Positions 26,436-35,086 of a stretch of 64,000 nt of DNA are shown piece after piece. The position numbers were made by a program, and so were the translations under genes. This stretch comes from Pedobacter gandavensis. Lineage in GTDB: Bacteria > Bacteroidota > Bacteroidia > Sphingobacteriales > Sphingobacteriaceae. Position 1 is the stretch's first letter. The number at the start of each line of letters is the position of its first letter. Where the stretch lies: NCBI RefSeq assembly GCF_014172405.1, contig NZ_WNXC01000004.1, positions 248,001 to 312,000 on the forward strand, in the 5' to 3' direction. A model generated the notes under the pieces. It did not search any database and was not told the DNA's origin. It saw only the letters and a list, made by a program, of their open reading frames with translations.

Positions 26436-27320
26436 CTACAAAGAAAGATGCTTTACAGCATTCTTTGGGTTCCAACCTAATTTTGCCCTTGCCCTTGAAT
26501 CATCAAAGGTCAAATCTGCAGTGATTTTTTTTAATTTTTTTGAGTTGATAGGTGATTTACGACCTAACAAATCCCCAAAGACCGCCATGGTCTTTGCCAT
26601 CCAAAAAGGAATGTTCATTGGCTGGCCTTTTCCTAATAGATGCGTTATCTTTTCGGAAAGGTTAATAAAGCTCGGGTGATTTCCATCTGTCAAATTATAT
26701 ACCCCTCCAATACTTGCTACGGTTAAAAGTATATCGGATACATCCTCCACTAAAACCATACTTTTTCTTGCAGTTCCACCGGCAATATTAAAGTAATAAT
26801 TATGTTTTATACTCTTAATCATAGCACCCAGGTTTCCGGGAGGATTTTGTCCAACTAGCAAAGGAAGACGAAGTATGGAACAGATCACACCGTTTTTAAG
26901 ACACCAGTTCTGGACTAATTTTTCTGCCTCTATCTTACTTTTTCCATAAGGATCAACCGCTCCTAAAGGCATATCCTCGCTAATATTTATTCCAGACTCC
27001 AATCCATAAACTGAAACAGAACTGATCAAAACAATTGATTTAGGTAGAACTATGAGCTTTTCCAGGCCTGATAACAGATGCTGAGTTCCTTTTACATTAA
27101 CATTAAAAAAGTCCTCTTTATCTGCTGCCGTTTTTGGCACCAAATGCGCTTTACCTGCAGCATGTATCACTATTTCAACAGAGGGTACAACTGGTACTTC
27201 CTGCGATAAATCGCATATTATATTAGACTTATCATCTCTTCCTAAAGTGATGATTTCCGAAGAAAACCTCTCCTTAACAATCCTTCCAAAAAAGCCAGAG
27301 GCGCCGGTTAACAATATCAT
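26436..27320 (-). CDS. NAD-dependent epimerase/reductase (WbpV/WreQ-like candidate), 294 aa
   Basis: Short extended-SDR protein: nucleotide-binding TGASGFFGRIVKERF, IHAAGKAHLVPK, SSVSVYGLESG, YGKSKIEAEKLV (Tyr-x3-Lys), then LPLLVGQNPPGNLGAMIK and RKSMVLVEDVSDIL. These segments resemble 4-ketoreductases or epimerases that act on UDP-2-acetamido-2,6-dideoxy-hexos-4-ulose (WbpV, WreQ), the product of the membrane dehydratase in this operon. A role in making the initiating sugar (QuiNAc or FucNAc) is therefore plausible. A generic UDP-glucose 4-epimerase-like function cannot be excluded. Its start overlaps the upstream glycosyltransferase gene by 4 bp. Confidence 0.75.
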   Translation of the reverse strand: MILLTGASGFFGRIVKERFSSEIITLGRDDKSNIICDLSQEVPVVPSVEIVIHAAGKAHLVPKTAADKEDFFNVNVKGTQHLLSGLEKLIVLPKSIVLISSVSVYGLESGINISEDMPLGAVDPYGKSKIEAEKLVQNWCLKNGVICSILRLPLLVGQNPPGNLGAMIKSIKHNYYFNIAGGTARKSMVLVEDVSDILLTVASIGGVYNLTDGNHPSFINLSEKITHLLGKGQPMNIPFWMAKTMAVFGDLLGRKSPINSKKLKKITADLTFDDSRARAKLGWNPKNAVKHLSL

Positions 27321-28312
27321 ACTATACTAAAAATTTCTTTTGCCCATCCTTTTATACTATATTTTGACATCATTTCAGGAGAAGGAACAATAAAGCTCCC
27401 TTCAAAAAATTTGCTATCGATATCAGGTTGAGTCCTGTCTATTAATAAAACATTATTAGGATTATAAAAATCGTAATTGACAATTTGCGGATTCGTTGTT
27501 ATCAATTTAATATTAGCACCTAAAGCTTCAAATGTTCTCATGGTAAGTCCTTTCTGCTGAGGATGATTAATATCCAGGATAGATTTGGACTGAGACATTA
27601 GGTTAAAGATATTGGTATGTGTAAGCGACTCAAATGAGATGTCCTTAAAATTTACATCCCTAAACTCTTTATCCGTCACTTTTTTTGCAAAAAATAACAT
27701 CTTGCTCCCCAAATAGAAGTAAAGTTTGGATTTAGCAAGCTTCAGATTAGCCGTTATGTTCTTTACTAAAATATACCGGTCACTATGAGCTGTTCCAATG
27801 AAAAGAAGGTCATATTTATGATGCTTCACTACATTCTTTTGAGCATAAGCAGTAGTATAAAATAAGGGTCTCAACTTAAGATCATGCGCCTTTGCATCTA
27901 CAGGGTCAAAAGTAAACTTATCATCAAAGAATGGCAATAACTCTATATTCTGTTTTCTATTTTTGAAGGAATCCCACATATACAGCAAACACTTGGCAGT
28001 AGGGAATAACGTCTTAAACTGTTGTAAAACATCTTTTGTAATTGCTTCCGGGTTTACAAAAAACAAATAGTCAAAATCTTTTTCCTCATTTTTCAATCTA
28101 CTAAGAATTTCATTATAATACCTATAAATCCTGTTTTTTAGAAATCCCTTGTTTACTCTAATGATCGCCTTAGAAAAGAAATCATTTGAAGGCCTGTCAT
28201 CAAACCAAATCACTTTTGCGCCTAAATCTTCCAGTGCCTTTATAATTTCCCGCTCGTACTCAAAAAACATCGGACAAAATAATAAAATCGATTTCCCCTT
28301 CAAATCCCCCAT
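27317..28312 (-). CDS. Putative glycosyltransferase (CgeB/GT-B-like), 331 aa
   Basis: The sequence has a GT-B-like plan without a strict family signature. The N-terminal half contains ILLFCPMFFEYEREIIKALE and DYLFFVNPEAITKDVLQQFK; the C-terminal half contains KYDLLFIGTAHSDRY and the stretch SKSILDINHPQQKGLTMRTF followed by EALGANIKLITTN. That last part is like CgeB-type proteins, which recognise HP/QxGLxMRxFE before a nucleotide-binding strand. Probably a cytoplasmic glycosyltransferase adding a sugar to the lipid-linked repeat unit. Donor and linkage unknown. Confidence 0.68.
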   Translation of the reverse strand: MGDLKGKSILLFCPMFFEYEREIIKALEDLGAKVIWFDDRPSNDFFSKAIIRVNKGFLKNRIYRYYNEILSRLKNEEKDFDYLFFVNPEAITKDVLQQFKTLFPTAKCLLYMWDSFKNRKQNIELLPFFDDKFTFDPVDAKAHDLKLRPLFYTTAYAQKNVVKHHKYDLLFIGTAHSDRYILVKNITANLKLAKSKLYFYLGSKMLFFAKKVTDKEFRDVNFKDISFESLTHTNIFNLMSQSKSILDINHPQQKGLTMRTFEALGANIKLITTNPQIVNYDFYNPNNVLLIDRTQPDIDSKFFEGSFIVPSPEMMSKYSIKGWAKEIFSIV

Positions 28313-28314
28313 AC

Positions 28315-29451
28315 TTACTTATATAACCCTTTAGCTTTCATTTCATCTATCGAAACCTGGTAATTATCCTGTTCTACCGCCTGAGTATTTACCCAATCGG
28401 TAAAGCACTTCATGCCCTCATTAAAAGTGAATTTTGGACTAAAGTCCAGCTTTTCCTTTATTTTAGTTAAATCAGCATAATTATGGCGAATATCACCTAA
28501 GCGGTAGTTCCCACTAATTTTTATGGGCACTTCAACACCATAGTTTTTCACTAAAGTTTCAGCAACAGTTAGCACATCAATAGGTACTCCTGTACCAACA
28601 TTAAAGACCTGTCCATTAGCTTCGTCCTTCTCAATCCCCAAAATTGTTGCTGCTACAACATCATCAATAAATACAAAGTCTCTAGATTCCTTACCGTCCT
28701 CAAAAATATTAATTGCATTTCCATTTTTAATCTGTGTGGAGAAAATAGACAAGATCCCTGTATAGGGATTCTTTAAAGACTGGCCGGGACCATATACATT
28801 CTGGTAGCGAAAAGCAACCGGTTGAATACCTATAGTAGGACAAACGGTCATGATCATTTGCTCCTGATTTTGTTTAGTTATTCCATAAACTGAAGATGGA
28901 TGAATCTTTGATTCTTCGTCTGTACCAACCAGAGTTAAAGGTTTATTACAGCCCGGATATTTAACTTCAAAATCTCCGGTATCCATGATAGCAGAAGTTC
29001 TATGTTCTGGATATACAAAGCCGAGTTCTTCACTTTTATACTTTCCTTCTCCATAAATAGATCTTGATGAGGCTACAATTATTTTATCAATTTGGTGAGG
29101 TTCATTAGCTAACAGGTCTAATAATATTGCAGTCCCGTTAATATTAACATCAACATACTTTTGAATTTCATACATAGACTGTCCGGTTCCCGTTTCAGCA
29201 GCATAATGAACGATGATATTTTGTCCCTCTAATGCTTTTTTCCAATCTTCTTTAGAGGTGACTGTTCCAAAAATAAATTTCACCTTATCTTTTATACTAT
29301 TATAAAGAACTGAGGTAGTCACTGGGTCTTCCCCATGTATTTGCAATGAAAGATTATCTAGTACCGTTATTTGGTATCCTTTCTCAATTAGCTTAAGGGC
29401 TAAGTTACTTCCAATAAAACCTGCTCCTCCAGTTATTAGTACATTTTTCAT
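28315..29451 (-). CDS. NAD-dependent epimerase, dTDP-L-rhamnose 4-epimerase-like, 378 aa
   Basis: Extended SDR with ITGGAGFIGSNLALKL, VTVLDNLS-type segment, HYAAETGTGQSMYEI, ASSRSIYGEGKYKSEELG, YGITKQNQEQMIM (Tyr-x3-Lys) and RYQNVYGPGQSLKNPYTGI. The unusual SSRSIYGEG motif and the insertion before the catalytic Tyr are features I associate with dTDP-L-rhamnose 4-epimerase-type enzymes, which give 6-deoxy-L-talose. That would match the rmlD-like gene in this operon. Substrate is inferred. I use the ATG at 29451 rather than an in-frame TTG at 29460. Confidence 0.7.
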   Translation of the reverse strand: MKNVLITGGAGFIGSNLALKLIEKGYQITVLDNLSLQIHGEDPVTTSVLYNSIKDKVKFIFGTVTSKEDWKKALEGQNIIVHYAAETGTGQSMYEIQKYVDVNINGTAILLDLLANEPHQIDKIIVASSRSIYGEGKYKSEELGFVYPEHRTSAIMDTGDFEVKYPGCNKPLTLVGTDEESKIHPSSVYGITKQNQEQMIMTVCPTIGIQPVAFRYQNVYGPGQSLKNPYTGILSIFSTQIKNGNAINIFEDGKESRDFVFIDDVVAATILGIEKDEANGQVFNVGTGVPIDVLTVAETLVKNYGVEVPIKISGNYRLGDIRHNYADLTKIKEKLDFSPKFTFNEGMKCFTDWVNTQAVEQDNYQVSIDEMKAKGLYK

Positions 29452-29534
29452 TATTTTCAAAAAGTTATTTAGTTCAGAATTTTTTTACTTAAAATTATAT
29501 CTACCTTAATCTATCGACCTGCACTTTTTTGACA

Positions 29535-30128
29535 TTATACTCTTTCCCAACGTTCGGTTTTAAAATTGTAACGTTTAATGACTTTAGCTGGCGCACCTAC
29601 TGCAATACAATATGGTGGAATAGATTTTGATACCACAGACATCGTTCCGATAATAGCACCTTTACCAATAGTAACCCCCGGTAGAATACTTACAAACTCA
29701 CCAATCCAAACATTCTCCTGAATATGGATTTTACTACTGTGATATTCCCTATCCTTAGGGATTGTATTAGCTGAACTGTCATTATGATCACCTTTATAAC
29801 TACCGTGACTACAATCAGAGATATACACCTTACTTGCGATTAAAACATTATCATCAATTACAACCTCATTCATTGCGGTGATATGCACATAGTCATTAAC
29901 TTGAACATTATTACCGAATCTCAATAGTTTCCCGGTCTTACCTTGTAATTCATAGGCTTCAAACCGACAACCTATTCCGGTAGTCAGTCCTTCACCAAAG
30001 GAAATCAGGTGCTTATTTCTTACATCGAACGGCAGCCGTATTAACCTGGATTTCGAAAAAAACAATTTCGTATTTATATAGGCTATAATTAACTTGATAC
30101 AACCCAAAAAACCATATCTCTTATACAT
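29535..30128 (-). CDS. Hexapeptide-repeat acyltransferase (WcaF/WbbJ-like), 197 aa
   Basis: Left-handed beta-helix repeats ([LIV]-G-x4 type) run from about residue 50 to 180: LLRFGNNVQVNDYVHITAMN, VVIDDNVLIASKVYISD, IHIQENVWIGEFVSILPGVT and IGKGAIIGTMSVV. The acceptor-site His is in CSHGSY, and the C-terminal loop IPPYCIAVGAPAKVIKRYN is typical. Probably O-acetylates a sugar of the repeat unit from acetyl-CoA. It lies between two glycosyltransferase-type genes. A second acyltransferase of the same fold is at 33214-33738. Confidence 0.85.
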   Translation of the reverse strand: MYKRYGFLGCIKLIIAYINTKLFFSKSRLIRLPFDVRNKHLISFGEGLTTGIGCRFEAYELQGKTGKLLRFGNNVQVNDYVHITAMNEVVIDDNVLIASKVYISDCSHGSYKGDHNDSSANTIPKDREYHSSKIHIQENVWIGEFVSILPGVTIGKGAIIGTMSVVSKSIPPYCIAVGAPAKVIKRYNFKTERWERV

Positions 30129-30129
30129 C

Positions 30130-31284
30130 TTACAGTTTATTATCTACCAATAAAATATTAAATAATTCTTGCCAATTTTGCGCTAAGGGAGCAGGGTACA
30201 CAATTGGATTCGATTTAGAAAAACCAATACCATCACCATCAATCAAGTCTCTCATATACTGCGCTAATTGTTTTGCATCTGATGGATTAAAAAACTTAGC
30301 TTTATCATAATCGCCTACCGATTCCTTAGCATAAGGAAGATCCGATACGATCATTGGCTTATTATACTGTTTAAACTCAGTAATAGGTAATCCCCACGTT
30401 TCTAACTTTGAAGGAAAGATCAAACAATCACACGTTCCATAAAGACTGTATACTTCCTCCCTTTTTAACAACCCAACAAAATTTATATTTGGAATATGCT
30501 GATACTTTTTCAAAATATCCCTTGAATAATAATTCTCAGTTCCATCAATCGTAATAATTACCTTAAAAGCACTAGTTCCCTGTTCGTTCAGCATTTTTAC
30601 AGCCTCACAAATCACCTCAATATTTTTAAACGGTCTGGGAAAGGTTGGAAAGAAAAATAATTTTTCAGGATTAGTTCCCTCTTCTTTTATGAATTCAGCC
30701 GGGATCTCCGGAACTTGAGGTTTAGCTATGATTATAGAATCATTTTTTAAACCAAACACTTCATGGAATTTTTCCTTGATCCATAATTGCTGAACAATGA
30801 CGTATTTATTTCTCTTAATATTTATTTTATAGAGATACTTATAGAATAGGCTAAAAAGTAACTGAGTAGGTTGAACATAAATGTCCTTCAAAACGACTGG
30901 CCCAAAAGGTGAAGCGTTATGGCAGTAAACAGCTTGTGGAATATCCCCAACATTAGGGCTTATATCATGAAGTGACAACCAAAAGAATACATTTTGTTTT
31001 ACTGCGATGGTCTTAAAATGAATGTACTCATAGTAAAGTCTATAGCAGTAAGACTTCCTTGACTTTGGATATTCAATAAAATTTATATTTCTATATTCAT
31101 CCGCCTTAAACAACTCCAGTTTATGCACGAGCGCGATGATTTTATACTTTGAAACATAAACATCGTCATTAAGGTGATTAAGACAGTCTTTTAAAACGGA
31201 CAAAGGTCCAGCCTCAAAAAAATTTATGGCCGAAATAACTATAGTTTTAATTTCCTTTTCTTTACTTAATCTATCTTGTATCAT
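30130..31284 (-). CDS. Glycosyltransferase family 1/4, 384 aa
   Basis: GT-B fold. The C-terminal half carries KLFFFPTFPRPFKNIEVICE, IPNINFVGLLKREEVYSLYG and the E-x7-E type segment FPSKLETWGLPITEFKQYNK, followed by PMIVSDLPYAKE. The N-terminal half has LVHKLELFKADEY and SLHDISPNVGDIPQAVYCHN. These are features of retaining family 4-like transferases using nucleotide sugars at the cytoplasmic membrane face. It abuts the acyltransferase gene (one base between stop and start). Donor unknown. Confidence 0.82.
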   Translation of the reverse strand: MIQDRLSKEKEIKTIVISAINFFEAGPLSVLKDCLNHLNDDVYVSKYKIIALVHKLELFKADEYRNINFIEYPKSRKSYCYRLYYEYIHFKTIAVKQNVFFWLSLHDISPNVGDIPQAVYCHNASPFGPVVLKDIYVQPTQLLFSLFYKYLYKINIKRNKYVIVQQLWIKEKFHEVFGLKNDSIIIAKPQVPEIPAEFIKEEGTNPEKLFFFPTFPRPFKNIEVICEAVKMLNEQGTSAFKVIITIDGTENYYSRDILKKYQHIPNINFVGLLKREEVYSLYGTCDCLIFPSKLETWGLPITEFKQYNKPMIVSDLPYAKESVGDYDKAKFFNPSDAKQLAQYMRDLIDGDGIGFSKSNPIVYPAPLAQNWQELFNILLVDNKL

Positions 31285-31336
31285 ATCAATAACTATTCCC
31301 CAACTGTATTAAAACTCTTACCTTGAAACCGCTTCC

Positions 31337-32428
31337 TTATTTTAAAGCCAGATTCTCATATAAACGACCACTTATCTCTACATTGAATTTTTCGACAAAC
31401 TGTTTATCAACCTCAATGTTTTCTAAGGCCAATATCACCTTAATTTTATTAATAAAGTCCTTTTGGTTCCCGATGGATTCAAAGAAGCAGCCTTGACAAT
31501 TTTTCAATATTTCGTTCACACCAAGAGTTGGTGTTGATAGAACAGGTGTACCCGCAGCAATAGACTCGACAGCTACAAGAGAAAACGTCTCAGAAACAGA
31601 GGGCAGGATTAATAAATCCGATGCGGCGATGAACTTAACTGGATTGGTAATATTGCCAATAAAATCAACATGATTTTCCATACCAAGTTTTGCAACTAAG
31701 CCCTTCAAAAACTCACGCTCCTCCCCATCTCCAATCAAGATCAGTTTACAATTCAGCTCCTTTGCAAGGTCAGGCATTAAGTTAATCAGGCCTTCCTGGT
31801 TCTTTACCTTTGACAGGCGTCCGACACAAACCAACGTTTTAAAACCCCGATCTTTATTCATCCATTTATGTGACAGGGATTCTTGTTCCTTCAACTTAAA
31901 ATCTTCATCGATTACAGGATTATAAATCACTTCAATCTTATCTTTAGGAACCCCGATATCCTCAACCAAATGATTTTTCACGGCATTAGATACCGCCACA
32001 ACTACATCGGCATATTTATAAAAAAACCTGACAAGTGTCTTATAAAACAAGTGCATAAAGGACATATTCTTAACGTCCAAATCATAAAAGCTATGGTGTG
32101 TGATAATCAATTTTGTTTTTTTCCTTAAAATGATTTTCAAGATCAACACACTTAATATGTTAATAAACTGGGGCCCGCAGATGACGACGTCTGATTTCGT
32201 CGTTCTAAAAAAAGCCAAAGCTGACCAAAAGCATTTTGAAAGCCGCTTATTAAAAGACTGAACTTTCACTTGTTCATTTAAATATATATCGAGACCTCCG
32301 ATTTGTTGGCATACTAAAAATGATGTTGGGTATCCTGATTTACAAAAATGATTAGCAAGATGCACTAAAACCTTCTCCACTCCACCAGAAGTAAAAGAGG
32401 CACAGAAAAACAATACTGATGGTTTCAT
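31337..32428 (-). CDS. Glycosyltransferase family 4, 363 aa
   Basis: Starts with SVLFFCASFTSGGVEKVLVH, the GGxE/R loop of GT4 enzymes. It has LIITHHSFYD, VVAVSNAVKNHLVEDIGVP and the donor-site half TLVCVGRLSKVKNQEGLINL, KLILIGDGEEREFL and the nucleotide-binding ILPSVSETFSLVAVESIAAG. All key elements of a family 4 transferase are present. It overlaps the GT2 gene upstream by one base. It probably adds one residue of the repeat unit. Confidence 0.9.
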   Translation of the reverse strand: MKPSVLFFCASFTSGGVEKVLVHLANHFCKSGYPTSFLVCQQIGGLDIYLNEQVKVQSFNKRLSKCFWSALAFFRTTKSDVVICGPQFINILSVLILKIILRKKTKLIITHHSFYDLDVKNMSFMHLFYKTLVRFFYKYADVVVAVSNAVKNHLVEDIGVPKDKIEVIYNPVIDEDFKLKEQESLSHKWMNKDRGFKTLVCVGRLSKVKNQEGLINLMPDLAKELNCKLILIGDGEEREFLKGLVAKLGMENHVDFIGNITNPVKFIAASDLLILPSVSETFSLVAVESIAAGTPVLSTPTLGVNEILKNCQGCFFESIGNQKDFINKIKVILALENIEVDKQFVEKFNVEISGRLYENLALK

Positions 32429-33195
32429 TAGGAAGATTTCAACTTACTTCGAACGACATTCTTAACATACAATGTCAATACACTTCTAATAGATCGATCA
32501 TATAGAGATGCCCCATGTTTTCTCAACACATCATAAATGTTTTTATAGAACTTCTCTGCCCCGGTACTGGTTTTTGTTAATTCCCATTCACGATATGCGG
32601 CAGTAGGTGTGCCCTCAATATCAACAATTCCACCTAGGGTCAACAATTTCAACCATAAATCCAAATCCATACAATAATGGATATTCTCATCTACATACGC
32701 TACTTTTCGTACTTTTTCAGTGAGGTAAAAAGATCCAGGTTGAAGTACATCAAACTTATTTCTCAGCAAGTACTCCCGATCAGGCACTTTCAATTCTGAT
32801 TCTCTAAGCAGCAGGCCATCACGATCTATTACATTATAATTACTACTGTAAAAGATCGACGCATCCTGGTTCACCAAATAGGCCTTTACAATCCTTTCTA
32901 CAGCATCCGGATATAAGATGTCGTCTGAATTAATCCAAGCCACCAGCTCCCCTGTAGCTAGTTTAAACCCTTTATTAATAGCATCCGATTGCCCTTTATC
33001 TTTCTCACATATTACTTTAGTAATTCTATCTTTATAGCGTTCAATTACACTTCCTGTATGATCTGTGGAGCAAGCGTCTAATAAAATGTATTCAATATTT
33101 TTATAAGTCTGATTGAGCACCGAATTAATCGTTGCCTCAATAAACTGCCCTTGATTATAAGAAGGAGTAATAATACTAACTTTAATGTTTTGCAT
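32428..33195 (-). CDS. Glycosyltransferase family 2, 255 aa
   Basis: GT-A inverting transferase: VSIITPSYNQGQFIEATINS, LLDACSTDHTGSVIERY, then EKDKGQSDAINKGFKLATGE and the metal-binding segment WINSDDILYPDA (DxD equivalent SDD). The acceptor part is YCMDLDLWLKLLTLG. The C-terminus has a short basic tail without membrane helices. Likely a cytoplasmic, membrane-associated enzyme in repeat-unit assembly. Confidence 0.9.
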   Translation of the reverse strand: MQNIKVSIITPSYNQGQFIEATINSVLNQTYKNIEYILLDACSTDHTGSVIERYKDRITKVICEKDKGQSDAINKGFKLATGELVAWINSDDILYPDAVERIVKAYLVNQDASIFYSSNYNVIDRDGLLLRESELKVPDREYLLRNKFDVLQPGSFYLTEKVRKVAYVDENIHYCMDLDLWLKLLTLGGIVDIEGTPTAAYREWELTKTSTGAEKFYKNIYDVLRKHGASLYDRSIRSVLTLYVKNVVRSKLKSS

Positions 33196-33213
33196 ATTTA
33201 ATAAGTGTTTTTT

Positions 33214-33738
33214 TTAAGATTTCCTTGATTTCAGAAATTTCCCCGGGTTGCCGCCTACCACAGCATATTCTGGAAAATCTTTAGTTAATATCGTTCCTGC
33301 TGCTATTATGGATCCTGTTTTGATGGTTCTTCCCGGTAAAATAAGTACATTCATTCCAATCCAAACATCATCCTCAATTATACATTGTTTACTTGCTGTA
33401 AAACCTTGTTGAATCATTGGTATGTCAACTCTGTTAAACAAATGATCTCTAACTAAGATCTCAACATTTGGCCCCATCATTACATTGCTACCAATGATAA
33501 TGTTATTTGGCACAACCGCATTTATTCCAATACCCGAATTTGCTCCAATTTTAACCCCTCTCCCACTTCCAAACCAAGCCCCGCGCTCAACATTCACATT
33601 ACTACCACAATAAGCAAAGATGTTTTTAGCACATAAATATCTTAACCGCATAGAGGTTGGGCCCAAATATGGAAAGCTTGAAGTAGGAAGGAATCTAAAA
33701 ATTCCATAATAAAAGCATAAACTGATCACTCTAATCAT
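33214..33738 (-). CDS. Hexapeptide-repeat acyltransferase, 174 aa
   Basis: Left-handed beta-helix repeats: ERGAWFGSGRGVKIGANSGI, GINAVVPNNIIIGSNVMMG, then CIIEDDVWIGMNVLILPGRT and IKTGSIIAAGTILTKDFPEY. The family-typical RDHLFNR segment supplies the candidate catalytic His, and the protein ends AVVGGNPGKFLKSRK. Probably an O-acetyltransferase for the polysaccharide. It starts 12 nt after the polymerase gene, consistent with one transcript. Confidence 0.86.
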   Translation of the reverse strand: MIRVISLCFYYGIFRFLPTSSFPYLGPTSMRLRYLCAKNIFAYCGSNVNVERGAWFGSGRGVKIGANSGIGINAVVPNNIIIGSNVMMGPNVEILVRDHLFNRVDIPMIQQGFTASKQCIIEDDVWIGMNVLILPGRTIKTGSIIAAGTILTKDFPEYAVVGGNPGKFLKSRKS

Positions 33739-33750
33739 ACTAAAAAATTA

Positions 33751-35082
33751 TTAACTGTTCTTATGTACATCGCTTGTTGATAATAAGACATTACTTTCCT
33801 TCGTTTCTGCATCCTGCCTTGATTTCCTGATATAAAAAAAGAAAAACATGGGTACCAAGAAGTAATCAGCCTGTGAAAACTTACCACTGGCGAATGACAA
33901 AATAAGCGTCATAATCATAAACATAATTGCAGCTGCATTTATCCCATTAGTCTTCTGCTTAAAAAAAGCTACAACAAAAGCCACAAATATAAACATGTAC
34001 AATACAGTGCCAAAAATACCATACCTTAAAAATAAATTAGACCAGGAAACGTCATCCTGTTCCAATTGAGTTGCTTCATATTTTTCGTTTCTATGTCCTA
34101 GTAAGAAAGTATCTTTAGGAAAATCTCTTTCGTGAATGAAACCAATTCCAAAAAATTCATGTTTAGGGTCCTTGCTGACATACAAATACCGCTCGGTGAC
34201 ATGGAATATTCGGTAAGCAAAAGTCATATTACTTCCTTGTTCTACCGATTTATCAGATACGGCTGCATTAATATCATCAGTAGAAGACAATAACCTGGCC
34301 CCAATTATTGGGAGCGTTAAAATAAACATGAACACAAACCAAAATATCACCTTTTTTTGCTGATTAAATAAGCCTGACAAAACCGCGAATCCCATTGTTA
34401 ATATCAGACCTAAAATTAAGGTTCTGGTAAGTGTAAATAAAATGGTAATCAAAAACAAAACAATAATCCCTCCTTTATAATGAATAACCAATGTCTTATT
34501 CATCAAAAGAATAAATAGACATGGCATCAGGAAGTAGGGTAGATTCGTATATCTAACCCAGGGAATACCCAATTCATCAAAAGCAGTGATTCCCCCCCCT
34601 GTTAACAACCGCAAGCCTGTAGGGATCTGGATTAAACATAAAATAGATTGTATGACGGTTATTATAAAAATTGTCTTAAATAATCGTTCAAAGAGTTTCT
34701 TATCAATCTTATCTAACCAAAAATAGGTTAGCAAAAACAGATTAACCCGAAACATTAACATAAATCCTGAAAATGAAGGATTGTAATAGGCTAAATCTAT
34801 ATAGGCTGCAAAAACGAGATAAATTAGAAAACATAATAACGCAACAAAAACTATGGATTTCACAGGAAATCTGACTTTTCCTGCGATTAAATAGCTCATC
34901 AATATCGCTAAGGTAAAGATTAACGCATAATCCTTTCCGTACAGATTAAAACCAAAAAGCATTAATGGCTCTGGAACAAACTGAAAACCGTCAGTTAATA
35001 GAAATAAAAAAATGAGTAATCCAAAGTATTTCTTTCCCTGAAGATATAGGATGATTCCGATAATCATTATTATAAAAAACAT
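33751..35082 (-). CDS. wzy: O-antigen polymerase/ligase-like membrane protein (Wzy candidate), 443 aa
   Basis: About 10-12 membrane helices with a large hydrophilic loop (about residues 255-335, containing RIFHVTERYLYVSKDPKHEF and GHRNEKYEATQLEQDD) before the last helices. This is the Wzy/O-antigen-ligase topology. It has little conserved sequence, as is usual for these proteins, and lies next to the flippase. It probably polymerises lipid-linked repeat units at the periplasmic face. The ATG at 35082 is preferred to an adjacent GTG at 35085. Confidence 0.78.
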   Translation of the reverse strand: MFFIIMIIGIILYLQGKKYFGLLIFLFLLTDGFQFVPEPLMLFGFNLYGKDYALIFTLAILMSYLIAGKVRFPVKSIVFVALLCFLIYLVFAAYIDLAYYNPSFSGFMLMFRVNLFLLTYFWLDKIDKKLFERLFKTIFIITVIQSILCLIQIPTGLRLLTGGGITAFDELGIPWVRYTNLPYFLMPCLFILLMNKTLVIHYKGGIIVLFLITILFTLTRTLILGLILTMGFAVLSGLFNQQKKVIFWFVFMFILTLPIIGARLLSSTDDINAAVSDKSVEQGSNMTFAYRIFHVTERYLYVSKDPKHEFFGIGFIHERDFPKDTFLLGHRNEKYEATQLEQDDVSWSNLFLRYGIFGTVLYMFIFVAFVVAFFKQKTNGINAAAIMFMIMTLILSFASGKFSQADYFLVPMFFFFYIRKSRQDAETKESNVLLSTSDVHKNS

Positions 35083-35086
35083 CACA

